From Candidatus Palauibacter scopulicola (GTDB lineage: Bacteria > Gemmatimonadota > Gemmatimonadetes > Palauibacterales > Palauibacteraceae): a DNA stretch of 64,000 nt. The stretch is taken from NCBI RefSeq assembly GCF_947581915.1, contig NZ_CANPWG010000060.1, forward strand, positions 62,001-126,000. Reading direction: 5' to 3'. The position numbers and the translations under genes are program-made. Every line of letters begins with the position of its first letter. Within the stretch, counting starts at the first letter, position 1. Shown here in pieces: positions 33,908 to 42,312 of this stretch. The notes under the pieces were generated by a model. It was not told where the DNA came from. It saw only the letters and a list, made by a program, of their open reading frames with translations, and made no database searches.

Positions 33908-34801
33908 TCAGCGACTCCTTTCGCGGTAGCCCCGCAGGCGGGCGAGGTTCCGGATGTCGGCGTCCGCGCCGTCCTCCCCCTTCGGGGTCTCCAGGATCTT
34001 GGGGACATGGCGCAGGCGGGCGTCCCGCATCAAGCGCCGGAACGGGCTCTCGCCGAGGCTGCCTCGTCCGATCTCCTCGTGGCGGTCCTTCCGCGAGTCG
34101 AAGGGGTGCTGCGAATCGTTCACGTGGATGAGACCCAGGCGTTCGAGTCCCAGCACGCTGTCGAACGCCTCCCAGACGCCATCGTAGTCGCCGACCAGGT
34201 CGTATCCGGCCGAGTAGGCGTGGCACGTGTCGAAACAGATGCCCACGCGTCCCCGCTCGGACTCCGGGATCCGGTCCAGGATGCTGCGGAGATTCTCGAA
34301 GCTCGCCCCGACGGTCGTCCCGGCGCCGGCCGTGAGTTCGAGGAGGACGCGGGTCGGGCCCTCCACGGCCTCCAGCGATTCGGTCACGCCCCGCGCATTG
34401 CGCGCGAGCCCCTCTTCGATGTCGCCGTCCGTCGCGTTCCCGGGATGGGTCACGAGGAAATCGAGGCCGAGACGCGCGCAGCGCCGGAGTTCGCTCTCGA
34501 AGCTGCGTTGCGACATCCGCCACAGCCGCCGGTCGGGGGACGAGAGGTTGATGAGATAGGAGTCGTGGGCCCCCGCGACCGCGATCCCGTGCTCGGCGCA
34601 CGCCGCCTTGAACGCCGCCGCCGTCTCGTCGTCGATTCGCGGCTCGGCCCACCGGTTGGGCTGCTTGGTGAAGAGCTGGAGGTTGGCCGCCCCGATCTCC
34701 GCCGCCCGCCGCGGCGCGGTCTGCACGCCGCCCGCCACCGAGACGTGGGCGCCGAGTTCGTCGCGGGCGCCTGCTCCCGGACTCTCCGGCGGCGCGCTCA
34801 C
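33908..34801 (-). CDS. nfo: Endonuclease IV (AP endonuclease, TIM-barrel)
   Basis: A 297-residue DNA-repair enzyme cutting at abasic sites. Zinc-site motifs of endonuclease IV are intact: GAHVSVAGG near the N-terminus, FLVTHPGNATDGD, LLELTAGAGTTVG, CFDTCHAYSAGYD, and the signature HVNDSQHPFDSRKDRHEEIG. The start GTG overlaps the SDR gene stop by 4 nt (GTGA). The first ~15 residues (Ala/Pro/Gly-rich) precede the fold. The neighbour genes are metabolic, so co-regulation with repair is not obvious. Confidence 0.93.
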   Translation of the reverse strand: MSAPPESPGAGARDELGAHVSVAGGVQTAPRRAAEIGAANLQLFTKQPNRWAEPRIDDETAAAFKAACAEHGIAVAGAHDSYLINLSSPDRRLWRMSQRSFESELRRCARLGLDFLVTHPGNATDGDIEEGLARNARGVTESLEAVEGPTRVLLELTAGAGTTVGASFENLRSILDRIPESERGRVGICFDTCHAYSAGYDLVGDYDGVWEAFDSVLGLERLGLIHVNDSQHPFDSRKDRHEEIGRGSLGESPFRRLMRDARLRHVPKILETPKGEDGADADIRNLARLRGYRERSR

Positions 34802-35517
34802 GCCTTCCGGGGTGGATGGGAGGGACGCAGTTCGACCCGGCTCACGTGGGCTTCCTTCGGATAGGAGAGCAGCTGCATGACCGCCGACGCGCAGTCGTCC
34901 ACGTGCAGGCGCCAGGTCCGCTCCGGCACCTGCTCCCGGCCGTTGAAGTACGTGTCCACGCTCCCGGGCATCACGATGCTGACCCGCACGTCGTCGTAGC
35001 GCACGTCGAGCAGCATCGCCTCGGTGAGTCCGAGCAGGCCGTACTTGCTCGCGTTGTACCCGGTGCCGCCGCGGAAGGGATGGCGGCTGGCGAGCGACGC
35101 GATGTTCACGATGAAGCCGTCGCCGCTCGCGCTCAGGTGGGGGAGCGCGGCCCGCGAACAGTAGAAGACGCCGCCCAGGTTCACGTCGATCTGGAGTTGC
35201 CACTCCTCGACGCTCATCTCCCGCAGCGGCTTGAAGATCCCGAGTCCCGCATTGTTCACGAGGATGTCGAGCCGGCCGAAGCGGGCCACGGTCTCCTCGA
35301 CCATGCGCTCGCAGGCGCCCGCATCCGCCACGTCGCACACGATGCCCAGCGCCCGGTCGCCGAGTTCGACCTCGGCCGCCCGCACCTCCGCCCCGGTCCT
35401 CGCGCAGACCGCCACGGAGGCCCCCGCCGCGAGCAGGTGCTCCGCGGTCGCGCGCCCGATCCCTTTGGTCCCGCCCGTCACGAGCGCGACTTTCCCCGTC
35501 AGGTTCGTCGTTCCCAT
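34798..35517 (-). CDS. SDR family oxidoreductase
   Basis: A 239-residue short-chain dehydrogenase. NAD(P) motif TGGTKGIG (residues ~13-20), NNAG at ~90 and the catalytic YNASK (Tyr and Lys) with the Ser in IASLASR. The substrate is unknown; 3-oxoacyl-ACP-reductase-like members share these features. The start ATG at 35515-35517 precedes the NLTGKVALVTGG beginning; a longer upstream frame runs into the palindromic element and is not supported. First gene of the SDR-nfo-enoyl-CoA hydratase run. Confidence 0.85.
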   Translation of the reverse strand: MGTTNLTGKVALVTGGTKGIGRATAEHLLAAGASVAVCARTGAEVRAAEVELGDRALGIVCDVADAGACERMVEETVARFGRLDILVNNAGLGIFKPLREMSVEEWQLQIDVNLGGVFYCSRAALPHLSASGDGFIVNIASLASRHPFRGGTGYNASKYGLLGLTEAMLLDVRYDDVRVSIVMPGSVDTYFNGREQVPERTWRLHVDDCASAVMQLLSYPKEAHVSRVELRPSHPPRKA

Positions 35518-35570
35518 TCCGCCCTTCTTGTTGCCCCTCTCACGTTCGATTCGAGACGCTCTCCGTGATC

Positions 35571-35747
35571 CTAGCAGGCCGTGGCAAAAGCCCCGCTGCG
35601 TTCGAGCGGCGCTGCATCTCGCCTGAATCGCTGCGCTCTGCGTCGCTCCTCGGTCACGTAGCGCTGCTATGCTCTCTCGTCGCTCCTTGTCAGGCGAGTG
35701 CTTCACCGCTCTCGGCGCTCACGCGGGGTTTTGCCACGGCCTGCTAG
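35571..35747. repeat. Long palindrome, family member 2
   Basis: A 177-bp element. Its 26-nt left arm (35571-35596) and 25-nt right arm (35723-35747) are inverted copies with a single indel, built round CTAGCAGGCCGTGGCAAAAG. Internal words resemble element 1: CGAGCG(C/G)CG followed by TGCATC, and the loop region CTCTGCTATTCCTCGTCG against CGCTGCTATGCTCTCTCGTCG. The right arm contains the TAG stop of the DUF5916 gene. Confidence 0.7.
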
Positions 35748-38461
35748 ATCGGGAGCCAGTAGGCGACCTTGAGCAGGAAGACGTGTTGCCCGCGGGAGCG
35801 CAGGCTGTCGACGAGGCGGCCGGGGTCCACGAGTTCGCCCGAAGTCCGCATGTCGGAGCGGTCCTGCTGCCACACGAGGAAGAGCGTGCTGCCCGGCTGC
35901 CACTCCCAGCGCAGGACGACGTTGCTCCGCAGAGAGAGGATGTTGAAATCCCCGTCGGGGAGCGTAAACGACCGGCCACCCTCGGTCACGTCCCAGGACC
36001 CATCCACCCGGCGGTCGATCCTCGACCCCATCTCGCCGTAGGGGAGCAGGTGCCGCTGGCCGGGTTCGAGGAGTTCGCCCAGCCCGTGGCGGCGTCCGCT
36101 CGCCGCGAACGGCTCGAAGTAGGCCTCGAGCGTGAGGTCCGGGCCGAAGGCGTAGGCGCCGCGGAGGCGGAGGGCGAGGGTGCTGCGGTCGATGGCGGAG
36201 AAGATGTAGCGCCGGTCGAACGTGGCCCGCCGCCCGCCGGACAGCGTCGTGAGGTACTGGCGCGATTCCGTTTCGCGCCGGTAGCTGGGTTGGACTTCGA
36301 GTTGGAGCGCGGACCCCGGGCGGAGCGTGAGCGCGCCGCCCACGTCGTACGCCCATCCGCCGATTTCGTCCCGCCCGTAGGACCCCCTGAGCCGGAAGCC
36401 GGTCCGGAAGGAGCGGTCGGTGGCGAGCGCGAGGCCGGCCTGCCAGCGGGCGAGCGTCTCCATGAGGGGGCCGCCGCGCGTGAGGTGGTCGCTGAGCGCG
36501 CGCGGGTGGTAGCCGCCCTCGAGCGTCGTGCGCAGGTAGTTGTGCCAGGTGGCGGTTGCCCGGGCCCCGAACGTCGTCTCGGTGCGCACGCCGTCGAAGT
36601 TCCACGAACTCGCCGAGGTGAGGCCGACCTGCCAGGCGCGGGCGAACGCGGTCGGGATCGTCTCGCGGATCGCGATGTCGGCTTCGGCCGTGAGGCGGTC
36701 CGCGTTGAACATCTGGCCCACATCGTTGATCTCGAAGCCCGGCGAGACGGCTTCGCCCTGCACGCGCCACAGCCAGCGCCGACCGCCCACCTTCTGCATC
36801 CCGAGGGCCGCGGTATACCCGGAGAGCGCGGAACGCGAAGGGTCCAGCCGCGCGGTCGCGCGGTCCGGACGCTGGAAGAAACGCGCGCTCGAGCGCTGCA
36901 CGCGCAGGATTGCATCGGGGTTCCCGCTGAGGTGCGAGAACCCCGCATGTCCCGTGAGTTCGTACTCGCCGCCGGCAAAGCGCAGGTTCCAGTCCGTGCC
37001 GCCGGCGTAGGCGCGCCACGGGAGGAGCGCGGCGAGTTCGGGACGGCCCTCGCGGCTGAGCGTGGTCCCCGTGAAGCCGAGGGTGGAACCCTCCTCCCCG
37101 AACTCCTGCTCCAGTCTCGCCACCGCGAAGGCGCTCAGCGGGGCGATCGGGACGGCGCTCTCGACCGTGTCCGTCGCGGCCGGGCGCTGCGTGAAGTGGA
37201 ACGCCCGGGCATCCTCGCGACCGGTGACGGCGAAGAGCGCGCCCACCGAGGTCCCGCCCGGGAGCCGGCCCGTGACCTTCCCCGCCCCGAGAATCGTGGT
37301 CTGATCGGGCGCGACGACGCTGTCGGCCTCCGCCCGGCCCGCGGGCGGGGCCCCGATGCGACGCGAGTAGAAGTAGCGCGGACCCAGCCCCTCCATGAGT
37401 TGGCGACCCTCCGTGAAGAAGGGGCGGCGCTCCTCGAAGACTTCCTCGAACGCGGTCAGGTTCACGACGGCGGGGTCCGCCTCGACCTGTCCGAAGTCCG
37501 GGTTGACGGTGGCGTCGAGCGTCAGGCTCGAACCGAGACCCACCTTGAAGTCCGCCCCCACGCGGGACTCGCTCCGCGTCACCACTCCCGCCATGGGACC
37601 GCCCGTGGGCGTGCGCAGATCGCCCGCCACGTAGGGGAGGAACTCAATCCCCCGGCTCCCCCGCACGCCCTCGAGTCCGGTCAGGTCGCCGAGGCGCGAG
37701 GCCCAGCCCGGCTCGCTCCGCACCACGAGTTCCCACAGCAGGTTCTCCTGCACGTCCGGCATGTAGCGGTTGATGTTCACGCCCCACGCCGATTCGTCGC
37801 CGTTGAAGCGCAGTTGCGAGAACGGCATGCGCATCTCGGCCGTCCAGCCGAGCGAGTCGCGCTGCACGCGCGCCGACCACACGGGATCCCACGTGTAGTC
37901 GCGGTTCGTCACGTTGTCCTCGGGGTGGTACCAGTCCGTGCGGCTGCCCGCCGCGTTCACCCCGAAGGAGACCGCCGTGCGCCGGTTCAGGTAGGGATCG
38001 AGCGAGACCAGCAGGCGCTCCGAACCGGTGTTCTGGTCGCGGCGCGTGCGGTAGGCCTGGATGCCGTCGGGGTCGTCCGTGTACATGCGACCGGCGATCC
38101 ACAGCGCGTCGTCGTCGAACGCGAACGCGACCTCGGTCCGCCGCGTAGCCGGCTCGCCCTCATCCGGCTCGCGCTGCCAGAACGTCGTCGCGAATTCCGC
38201 CCGCGCCCACACCGCGTCGTCCAGGCGGCCATCCAGTTGGAGCGTCCCATCGGTGTCGCGCGTGGCCCTGAGCTGCTGCCGGTCCTCCGGGCCCAGACCC
38301 TGCGCGCCGAGCGCCGGGGCCGCGGGGAGAGGGACCAGGATGACAACGGCGATGGCCAGCGAGACGCGGCGCGCGAAGCCGGGCTCCCGGATCGTGCGCG
38401 TGCGATTGCCGCGCGGACGGGCCCTGCGCGGGCAGGCCCTGCGCGAACCGTCAGCGCTCAA
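35744..38461 (-). CDS. DUF5916 domain protein with N-terminal CBM9-like module
   Basis: A 905-residue exported protein. A signal segment spans residues ~31-53 after a basic N-terminus. A family-9-like carbohydrate-binding module follows (GTLQLDGRLDDAVWARAEFA, DDDALWIAGRMYTDDPDG, WDPVWSARVQRDSLGWTAEMRMPFSQLRF). The DUF5916 region has PDFGQVEADPAVVNLTAFEEVFEERRPFFTEG and ends in a beta-barrel-like stretch with a C-terminal KVAYWLPI. Such proteins are common in Gemmatimonadota and Bacteroidota; an outer-membrane location is likely. The start is TTG at 38461, with AAGGA 8 nt upstream; it overlaps the upstream acetamidase gene by 11 nt. The stop lies inside palindrome element 2. Confidence 0.8.
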   Translation of the reverse strand: MSADGSRRACPRRARPRGNRTRTIREPGFARRVSLAIAVVILVPLPAAPALGAQGLGPEDRQQLRATRDTDGTLQLDGRLDDAVWARAEFATTFWQREPDEGEPATRRTEVAFAFDDDALWIAGRMYTDDPDGIQAYRTRRDQNTGSERLLVSLDPYLNRRTAVSFGVNAAGSRTDWYHPEDNVTNRDYTWDPVWSARVQRDSLGWTAEMRMPFSQLRFNGDESAWGVNINRYMPDVQENLLWELVVRSEPGWASRLGDLTGLEGVRGSRGIEFLPYVAGDLRTPTGGPMAGVVTRSESRVGADFKVGLGSSLTLDATVNPDFGQVEADPAVVNLTAFEEVFEERRPFFTEGRQLMEGLGPRYFYSRRIGAPPAGRAEADSVVAPDQTTILGAGKVTGRLPGGTSVGALFAVTGREDARAFHFTQRPAATDTVESAVPIAPLSAFAVARLEQEFGEEGSTLGFTGTTLSREGRPELAALLPWRAYAGGTDWNLRFAGGEYELTGHAGFSHLSGNPDAILRVQRSSARFFQRPDRATARLDPSRSALSGYTAALGMQKVGGRRWLWRVQGEAVSPGFEINDVGQMFNADRLTAEADIAIRETIPTAFARAWQVGLTSASSWNFDGVRTETTFGARATATWHNYLRTTLEGGYHPRALSDHLTRGGPLMETLARWQAGLALATDRSFRTGFRLRGSYGRDEIGGWAYDVGGALTLRPGSALQLEVQPSYRRETESRQYLTTLSGGRRATFDRRYIFSAIDRSTLALRLRGAYAFGPDLTLEAYFEPFAASGRRHGLGELLEPGQRHLLPYGEMGSRIDRRVDGSWDVTEGGRSFTLPDGDFNILSLRSNVVLRWEWQPGSTLFLVWQQDRSDMRTSGELVDPGRLVDSLRSRGQHVFLLKVAYWLPI

Positions 38462-39623
38462 GGAACACGTCCTTGGGGATGAAGCCCGTGACGACCTGGG
38501 TGAGATCGACGACCTCGCTCACCCGGAAATCGACGGCGATGCTGGCCAGGGAGAGGGCCCTGTCAGGCGTCAGTCCCTTCTCCTCCACGAGGAACTCCAC
38601 CACGAGCCGGGTCGCCTCGCGCGCGGCGCGGTCGAGGTCGAGATCGATGCCCATGATCAGGTAGTGCGTCGGGGTCTCGGCGCGCGGGGCGGGGATCGTC
38701 ACCCCCTTGTGCACGACGAACCGGAACACGCCGGTGAGCGACTGCTCGATCGCGGTGCCGCTCACTTCCCCGTCGCCCTGCGCGCCGTGCCCATCGCCCG
38801 CGTAGAAGAGCGCCCCCGAATGGAAGACGGGGAGGTACAGCGTCGTTCCGGCCGTGAGGTCCTTCACGTCGAGGTTGCCGCCGAAGGCGCCCGGCGGGCG
38901 CGACCCCTGGACGCCGGGCACCGTCACGCCCGGCTCACCCACGACCGGATCGGGAGCGACGGCCATGATCCCCATGAACGGCGCCAGCGGCACCTGGATG
39001 TCGGGCGAGAAGAAGGCGACTTCCCGCCCGTCCGCGTCACCCGTCCGAATCAGGTGCCGGCCGGCCGGGATGTCGAGCGGTTCGTCCCCCTCCCGCGCGC
39101 CGGGATAGCTCGGGGAGAAGACGCCGCCCCGGCCGCTCGTGGAGTTCACGCCCCACGGCACGCGCGTCTCGATGTCGAGGATCCGAACCTCGAGCATGTC
39201 GCCGGGCTCGGCCCCCTCGATGTGGATCGGGCCGGTGATGACGTGCCCGCTCCGCCCCTCGCGTGGACGGCCCTCGCGCGAGGCCCAGAAGTCGATGGCG
39301 TCGTCGAGGATCTCCTCCTGCGGCACCCCGAGTCCCGTCAGGAACTCCACCGGGTGCTCGTTCTGCGTGGCCCCCACATGGGTCAGCGTCTCGATCCGCA
39401 CCGTCTCCCCGGACGCGATCCGCAGCACCGGCTCCTTGTCGATCGGGAACCAGCCCCAGTTGAGGGCTTCGGGCCGGGAGGGCAGGAAGTGATCGGCCTC
39501 GATCTCCCCGGTGTCGGCGACACTCGCTTCGGCAACACTCGGGTCGTCGACAGCGGGCGGCGCGCACGCCAGCGTGATCGTGCATCCCAGTGCCACCAGA
39601 CCCGGCCTCATTTGACGCGACAT
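38451..39623 (-). CDS. Acetamidase/formamidase family lipoprotein
   Basis: A 390-residue amidase of the FmdA/AmdA family. Family features include LTHVGATQNEHPVEFLTGLGV, GHVITGPIHIEGAEPGDMLEVRILDIETR, FMGIMAVAPDP, GAFGGNLDVKDLTAGTTLYLPVFHSGALFYAGDGHGAQGDGEVSGTAIE. These enzymes hydrolyse formamide, acetamide or related amides. An N-terminal signal ending in LACAPP suggests a lipid anchor, so the enzyme would act outside the cytoplasm; typical family members are cytosolic. The start ATG at 39623 is chosen at the start of that signal. The gene is divergent from the NHL-repeat lipoprotein, with 100 bp between. Confidence 0.87.
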   Translation of the reverse strand: MSRQMRPGLVALGCTITLACAPPAVDDPSVAEASVADTGEIEADHFLPSRPEALNWGWFPIDKEPVLRIASGETVRIETLTHVGATQNEHPVEFLTGLGVPQEEILDDAIDFWASREGRPREGRSGHVITGPIHIEGAEPGDMLEVRILDIETRVPWGVNSTSGRGGVFSPSYPGAREGDEPLDIPAGRHLIRTGDADGREVAFFSPDIQVPLAPFMGIMAVAPDPVVGEPGVTVPGVQGSRPPGAFGGNLDVKDLTAGTTLYLPVFHSGALFYAGDGHGAQGDGEVSGTAIEQSLTGVFRFVVHKGVTIPAPRAETPTHYLIMGIDLDLDRAAREATRLVVEFLVEEKGLTPDRALSLASIAVDFRVSEVVDLTQVVTGFIPKDVFLER

Positions 39624-39723
39624 GGAAGGCTCTCCCACGCTGAGGTGAGCGTGTACAGTGGATCTTCCCGTTCCGGGAGGCAACGATCCCGGACCGAACC
39701 CGGACAGAACGCAGAGGGCGGCC

Positions 39724-40461
39724 ATGAAAGACGGCATCCGGCGCGTGATCTTCCTCCTCCCGATCCTCCTTTCGGCGTGCTCGAACCCGGGGGCGGGCGG
39801 CCCCGGGGATGGTGCTCCAGGGGAGGGTGGTGTGCCGACCTTCGCGGTGGACCCGGGCTGGCCGCGCGAGATGCCGAACCTCTGGATCATGGGCTCCATC
39901 ACGGGCGTGTTCGTCGACGCGCGCGATCACGTCTGGGTCACCCACATCCCGGAGTCGCTGACGCCGGAGGAGACGTCCGCCGTGCAGGATCCGCCGATCG
40001 GCGCCTGCTGCGTCCCGGCCCCGGTCGTGACCGAGTTCGACCCCGAGGGGAATCTCGTCCAGGGGTGGGGCGACCCGGCCACGCAGGACGTGTCGGAGTT
40101 CACGCGCTCCGGCGACCTCGTCATGACGATCGGTCGCTACGACGAGAACGCGGGCAGCGATGACCCGGAGCTTCTCGGCGGCCCCGCCGGCGTCTGGGTG
40201 GACCCCGAGGACAACGAAGTCTTCGTCGCCGATGGCTACCAGAACCGCCGCGTCGTGGTCTTCGACGGCGAGATCGGAGCTTACCTCCGCCACCGGGGCG
40301 CCTACGGCGAGCCGCCGGACGACGCCTACGAGTACGATTACGTGGGCTGGACGCCGGGCTCGGCACCGCCGCGCCAGTTCTCCACCGTCCACGACCTCAT
40401 CGGGTCGAACGACAGCCTCATCTACGTGGCCGACCGCCGCGGAAACCGGATCCAGGGTTGA
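39724..40461 (+). pseudogene. NHL-repeat beta-propeller lipoprotein, apparently truncated
   Basis: A 245-residue frame with signal and lipobox LLSAC, then propeller phrases ITGVFVDARDHVWVTHIP, VVTEFDPEGNLVQGWGDP, GPAGVWVDPEDNEVFVADGYQNRRVVVFD and SLIYVADRRGNRIQG, where it stops abruptly. In homologous NHL proteins the phrase VADRRGNRIQ is followed by further blades. The jump DVSEF to TRSGDLVMTIG also suggests that about one blade is missing internally. Both are inferred from family architecture. Stop TGA overlaps the next frame. It is possibly non-functional. Confidence 0.6.
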
Positions 40462-40862
40462 TACGGGACAAGATTGCGACACGCCGGTTCCGGAGGCTCA
40501 GGCACGACCATGTAAGCAGCGAACCCGGCGGGTGGTGGATTCACCGAGTGGCGCCGTTCCACGCCTCGGGAGAGCCGTTCGACCTCTTTCGTCGCCTCCA
40601 GGCAGTCGTCGCCGCCATGCCGCGTACTCACATCGTCACCGCGACGGACGATTACCTGCACGCGGTCTGCCGAACCCGGCTCGGGTTCCGCGATGATCTC
40701 GAGTTCCGATGGTGCCCGTCGGAGAACGTCGCCCATGTAGCGTCGGCGTCTCGCATCGGCCTCTTCGACTTCGGGGTAAACCGGCGGAGGGTAGAGCGGG
40801 TACGCAGGAGGCTTGAGGCGATCAGGTCAGGACAGGCTTCAGCCGCCGGCGATACCTCGTGA
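40458..40862 (+). pseudogene. DUF1499-like protein, probably N-terminally altered
   Basis: A 134-residue frame starting at a TTG that overlaps the previous stop. The C-terminal two thirds resemble DUF1499: RLQAVVAAMPRTHIVTATDD, YLHAVCRTRLGFRDDLEFRW, HVASASRIGLFDFGVNRRRVERVRRRL. The first ~35 residues lack the usual CPDSPNCVSS-type start; a related HDHVSSEPGG is visible but the preceding cysteines are gone. It looks like a fused scar between the truncated NHL gene and a DUF1499 gene (inference). Confidence 0.5.
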
Positions 40863-40866
40863 CCCA

Positions 40867-41310
40867 TCAGCCGCGGGGGCGATTCGCAGCTTCGTCCCCC
40901 GCGGGTAGTTCTTCACCCTGCGGGGTGGCGGAGGGCCGTCTTCGAGCAAGCCGGGGATCATGGCTTGTTGCGAGGTCGCCTTCGGCGTGCTCCTCGACCC
41001 GCGTGCCGCGGCCGAAGGCGAGCGACATGTGGACGTTCGTGTCCACGAACCCGGGCGTGACGAACTTCCCGCTCCCGTCGATGACCTCCGCGCCCGCGGG
41101 AACGGCAACGTCGGCGCTCGAACCGACGGCTGCGATGCCGTCCCCCTCGATGACGATCGTCCCGTCGACGATGGGGGCGCCCCCGTGTCCGTCCATGATC
41201 GTCGCCCCGACGATGGCGAGGGACCTGACAGATTCCTGCGCGGTGGCCGGACTCGGCCAAGACAGGAGGGAGAGAAAGGCGACCGTCGCTACAACCGATC
41301 GTGAGCCCAT
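40867..41310 (-). pseudogene. Amidohydrolase, N-terminal fragment
   Basis: A 147-residue frame. Signal peptide (residues 1-~24, ending ATAQ), then LAIVGATIMDGHGG, GTIVIEGDGIAAVGS, GKFVTPGFVDTNVHMSLAFG: the beginning of an exported amidohydrolase. It ends within 60 residues of the first metal motif in a charged, unrelated tail, whereas family members run ~400-450 residues. It is probably a 5' remnant. It lies 56 nt beyond the 3' end of tRNA-Pro on the same strand. Confidence 0.6.
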
Positions 41311-41365
41311 GGTCCCGACTCCGGAGAAAGACAACGACACCGAAGTGCTGCAGTTTTGAAGAAAA

Positions 41366-41439
41366 TCGGGGCGGCGAGATTTGAACTCGCGACCTCCTGA
41401 ACCCCATTCAGGCGCGCTACCGGGCTGCGCCACGCCCCG
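41366..41439 (-). tRNA. tRNA-Pro (GGG anticodon)
   Basis: A 74-nt cloverleaf on the minus strand. A 7-bp acceptor stem CGGGGCG/CGCCCCG, a D arm GCGCAGCCCGGTAGCGC, an anticodon stem CCTGA/TCAGG with loop ATGGGGT (anticodon GGG, G37), a T arm GCGAG-TTCAAAT-CTCGC, and discriminator A. The 3' CCA is not encoded. It decodes CCC. Confidence 0.93.
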
Positions 41440-41567
41440 AAGTGAACCGGAAGGTAGTCGATCCCGTGATTCGGTCAAGCGCTTTGACGCGCTCTTGATG
41501 GGCGTCCGCATCCTTTCTTTGCGCCTTCGATGCGTGTGGAATTAATATATACTCATAGGAGTAGGCT

Positions 41568-41996
41568 ATGCTTCACAGGAGTGTTGCCGTGGCAAGCTAC
41601 CGGTTGCAGGTGCTGATTCCGGGATCCCTTGAGAATCGCCTCCGGAAGGCGGCGAAGCGGGCGCAAACCTCGCGGGGTGCCTGGGTGCGCGGGGCGATAG
41701 AAGAGCGGCTCGAGCGCGAGTCGGGAGACTTGCCGCGCGACCCACTTGCAGCGATGCAGGAACTCAACGCCCCCACCGCAGACATCGACGTGATGATCGC
41801 CGAGATCGAAGCCGCCGATCGTGAAGGTCTTCGTGGACTCAAACATCCCGATGTACGTCGCGGGGGCAGATCACCCCCACCGGGCCCCCTCCATCCAGTT
41901 CCTGAAGAACGCGGAGGCCGATGGGCTCGAACTCTGCACGAGCACCGAGGTTCTGCAGGAGATTCTGTACCGCTTCTCCGGGATGGGCAGACGTGA
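41568..41996 (+). CDS. Ribbon-helix-helix-type antitoxin, reading through into the toxin gene
   Basis: A 142-residue frame whose first ~90 residues look like an RHH antitoxin (LQVLIPGSLENRLRKAAKRAQTSRGAWVRGAIEERLE), followed by the typical C-terminal linker DPLAAMQELNAPTADIDVMIAEIEAADRE. In this arrangement the antitoxin normally ends at the toxin start. Here the frame continues ~58 codons past the PIN gene GTG (41821), so the tail is likely a consequence of a small frameshift, since the TGA in GTGA lies in another frame. The ATG is preceded by ATAGGAGTAGG. Confidence 0.65.
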   Translation: MLHRSVAVASYRLQVLIPGSLENRLRKAAKRAQTSRGAWVRGAIEERLERESGDLPRDPLAAMQELNAPTADIDVMIAEIEAADREGLRGLKHPDVRRGGRSPPPGPLHPVPEERGGRWARTLHEHRGSAGDSVPLLRDGQT

Positions 41997-42231
41997 TGTG
42001 GGGGCCCGATTGTACGACCTGTTCGTCTCTCTCATGCCCGAGGTGTTCGATGTCACGCTGGCCGACACCGACCTGGCGAAGGTACTCCTTCTTGCCCACC
42101 AGGGGATATCGGCGCGGGACGCGGTACACGCGGGCGTCATGATCAATCGTGACGTCCAGGTCATGGCGACCTTCGACCGGGGCTTCGACGACCTCGACGG
42201 GATCACGCGGCTCGAGCCCGGCCGCTTCTGA
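41821..42231 (+). CDS. PIN domain ribonuclease toxin (VapC-like)
   Basis: A 136-residue PIN-domain toxin, a metal-dependent RNase. Conserved acidic residues: D6 (FVDSN), E43/E47 (STEVLQEIL), D100 (SARDAVHAG), and D119 with D123/D124 (ATFDRGFDDLDGI). It is expected to cleave tRNA or other RNA when the antitoxin is degraded. It starts with GTG within the 3' part of the antitoxin frame. The remaining intergenic stretch to the ArsR-type gene is short and AT-rich. Confidence 0.82.
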   Translation: MKVFVDSNIPMYVAGADHPHRAPSIQFLKNAEADGLELCTSTEVLQEILYRFSGMGRRDVGARLYDLFVSLMPEVFDVTLADTDLAKVLLLAHQGISARDAVHAGVMINRDVQVMATFDRGFDDLDGITRLEPGRF

Positions 42232-42286
42232 CAAGCCGCTCGATCGGACCGCAACGCGCAAGCCTCCGCTGGCGTCCGCACTATCA

Positions 42287-42312
42287 TATCCATATATTGG
42301 GATTTATGGATA
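42287..42312. promoter_or_regulatory. Inverted repeat overlapping the ArsR-methyltransferase start
   Basis: TATCCATA (42287-42294) and TATGGATA (42305-42312) are perfect 8-bp inverted arms separated by 10 bp. The right arm covers the ATG at 42306. ArsR-family regulators bind such dyads near their own start, so this is a plausible autoregulatory operator. Confidence 0.5.

Noticed and set aside
41366-41439. Attachment site at the tRNA-Pro 3' end
   Set aside because: I could not find a second copy of the tRNA 3' end in the window, nor an integrase gene.
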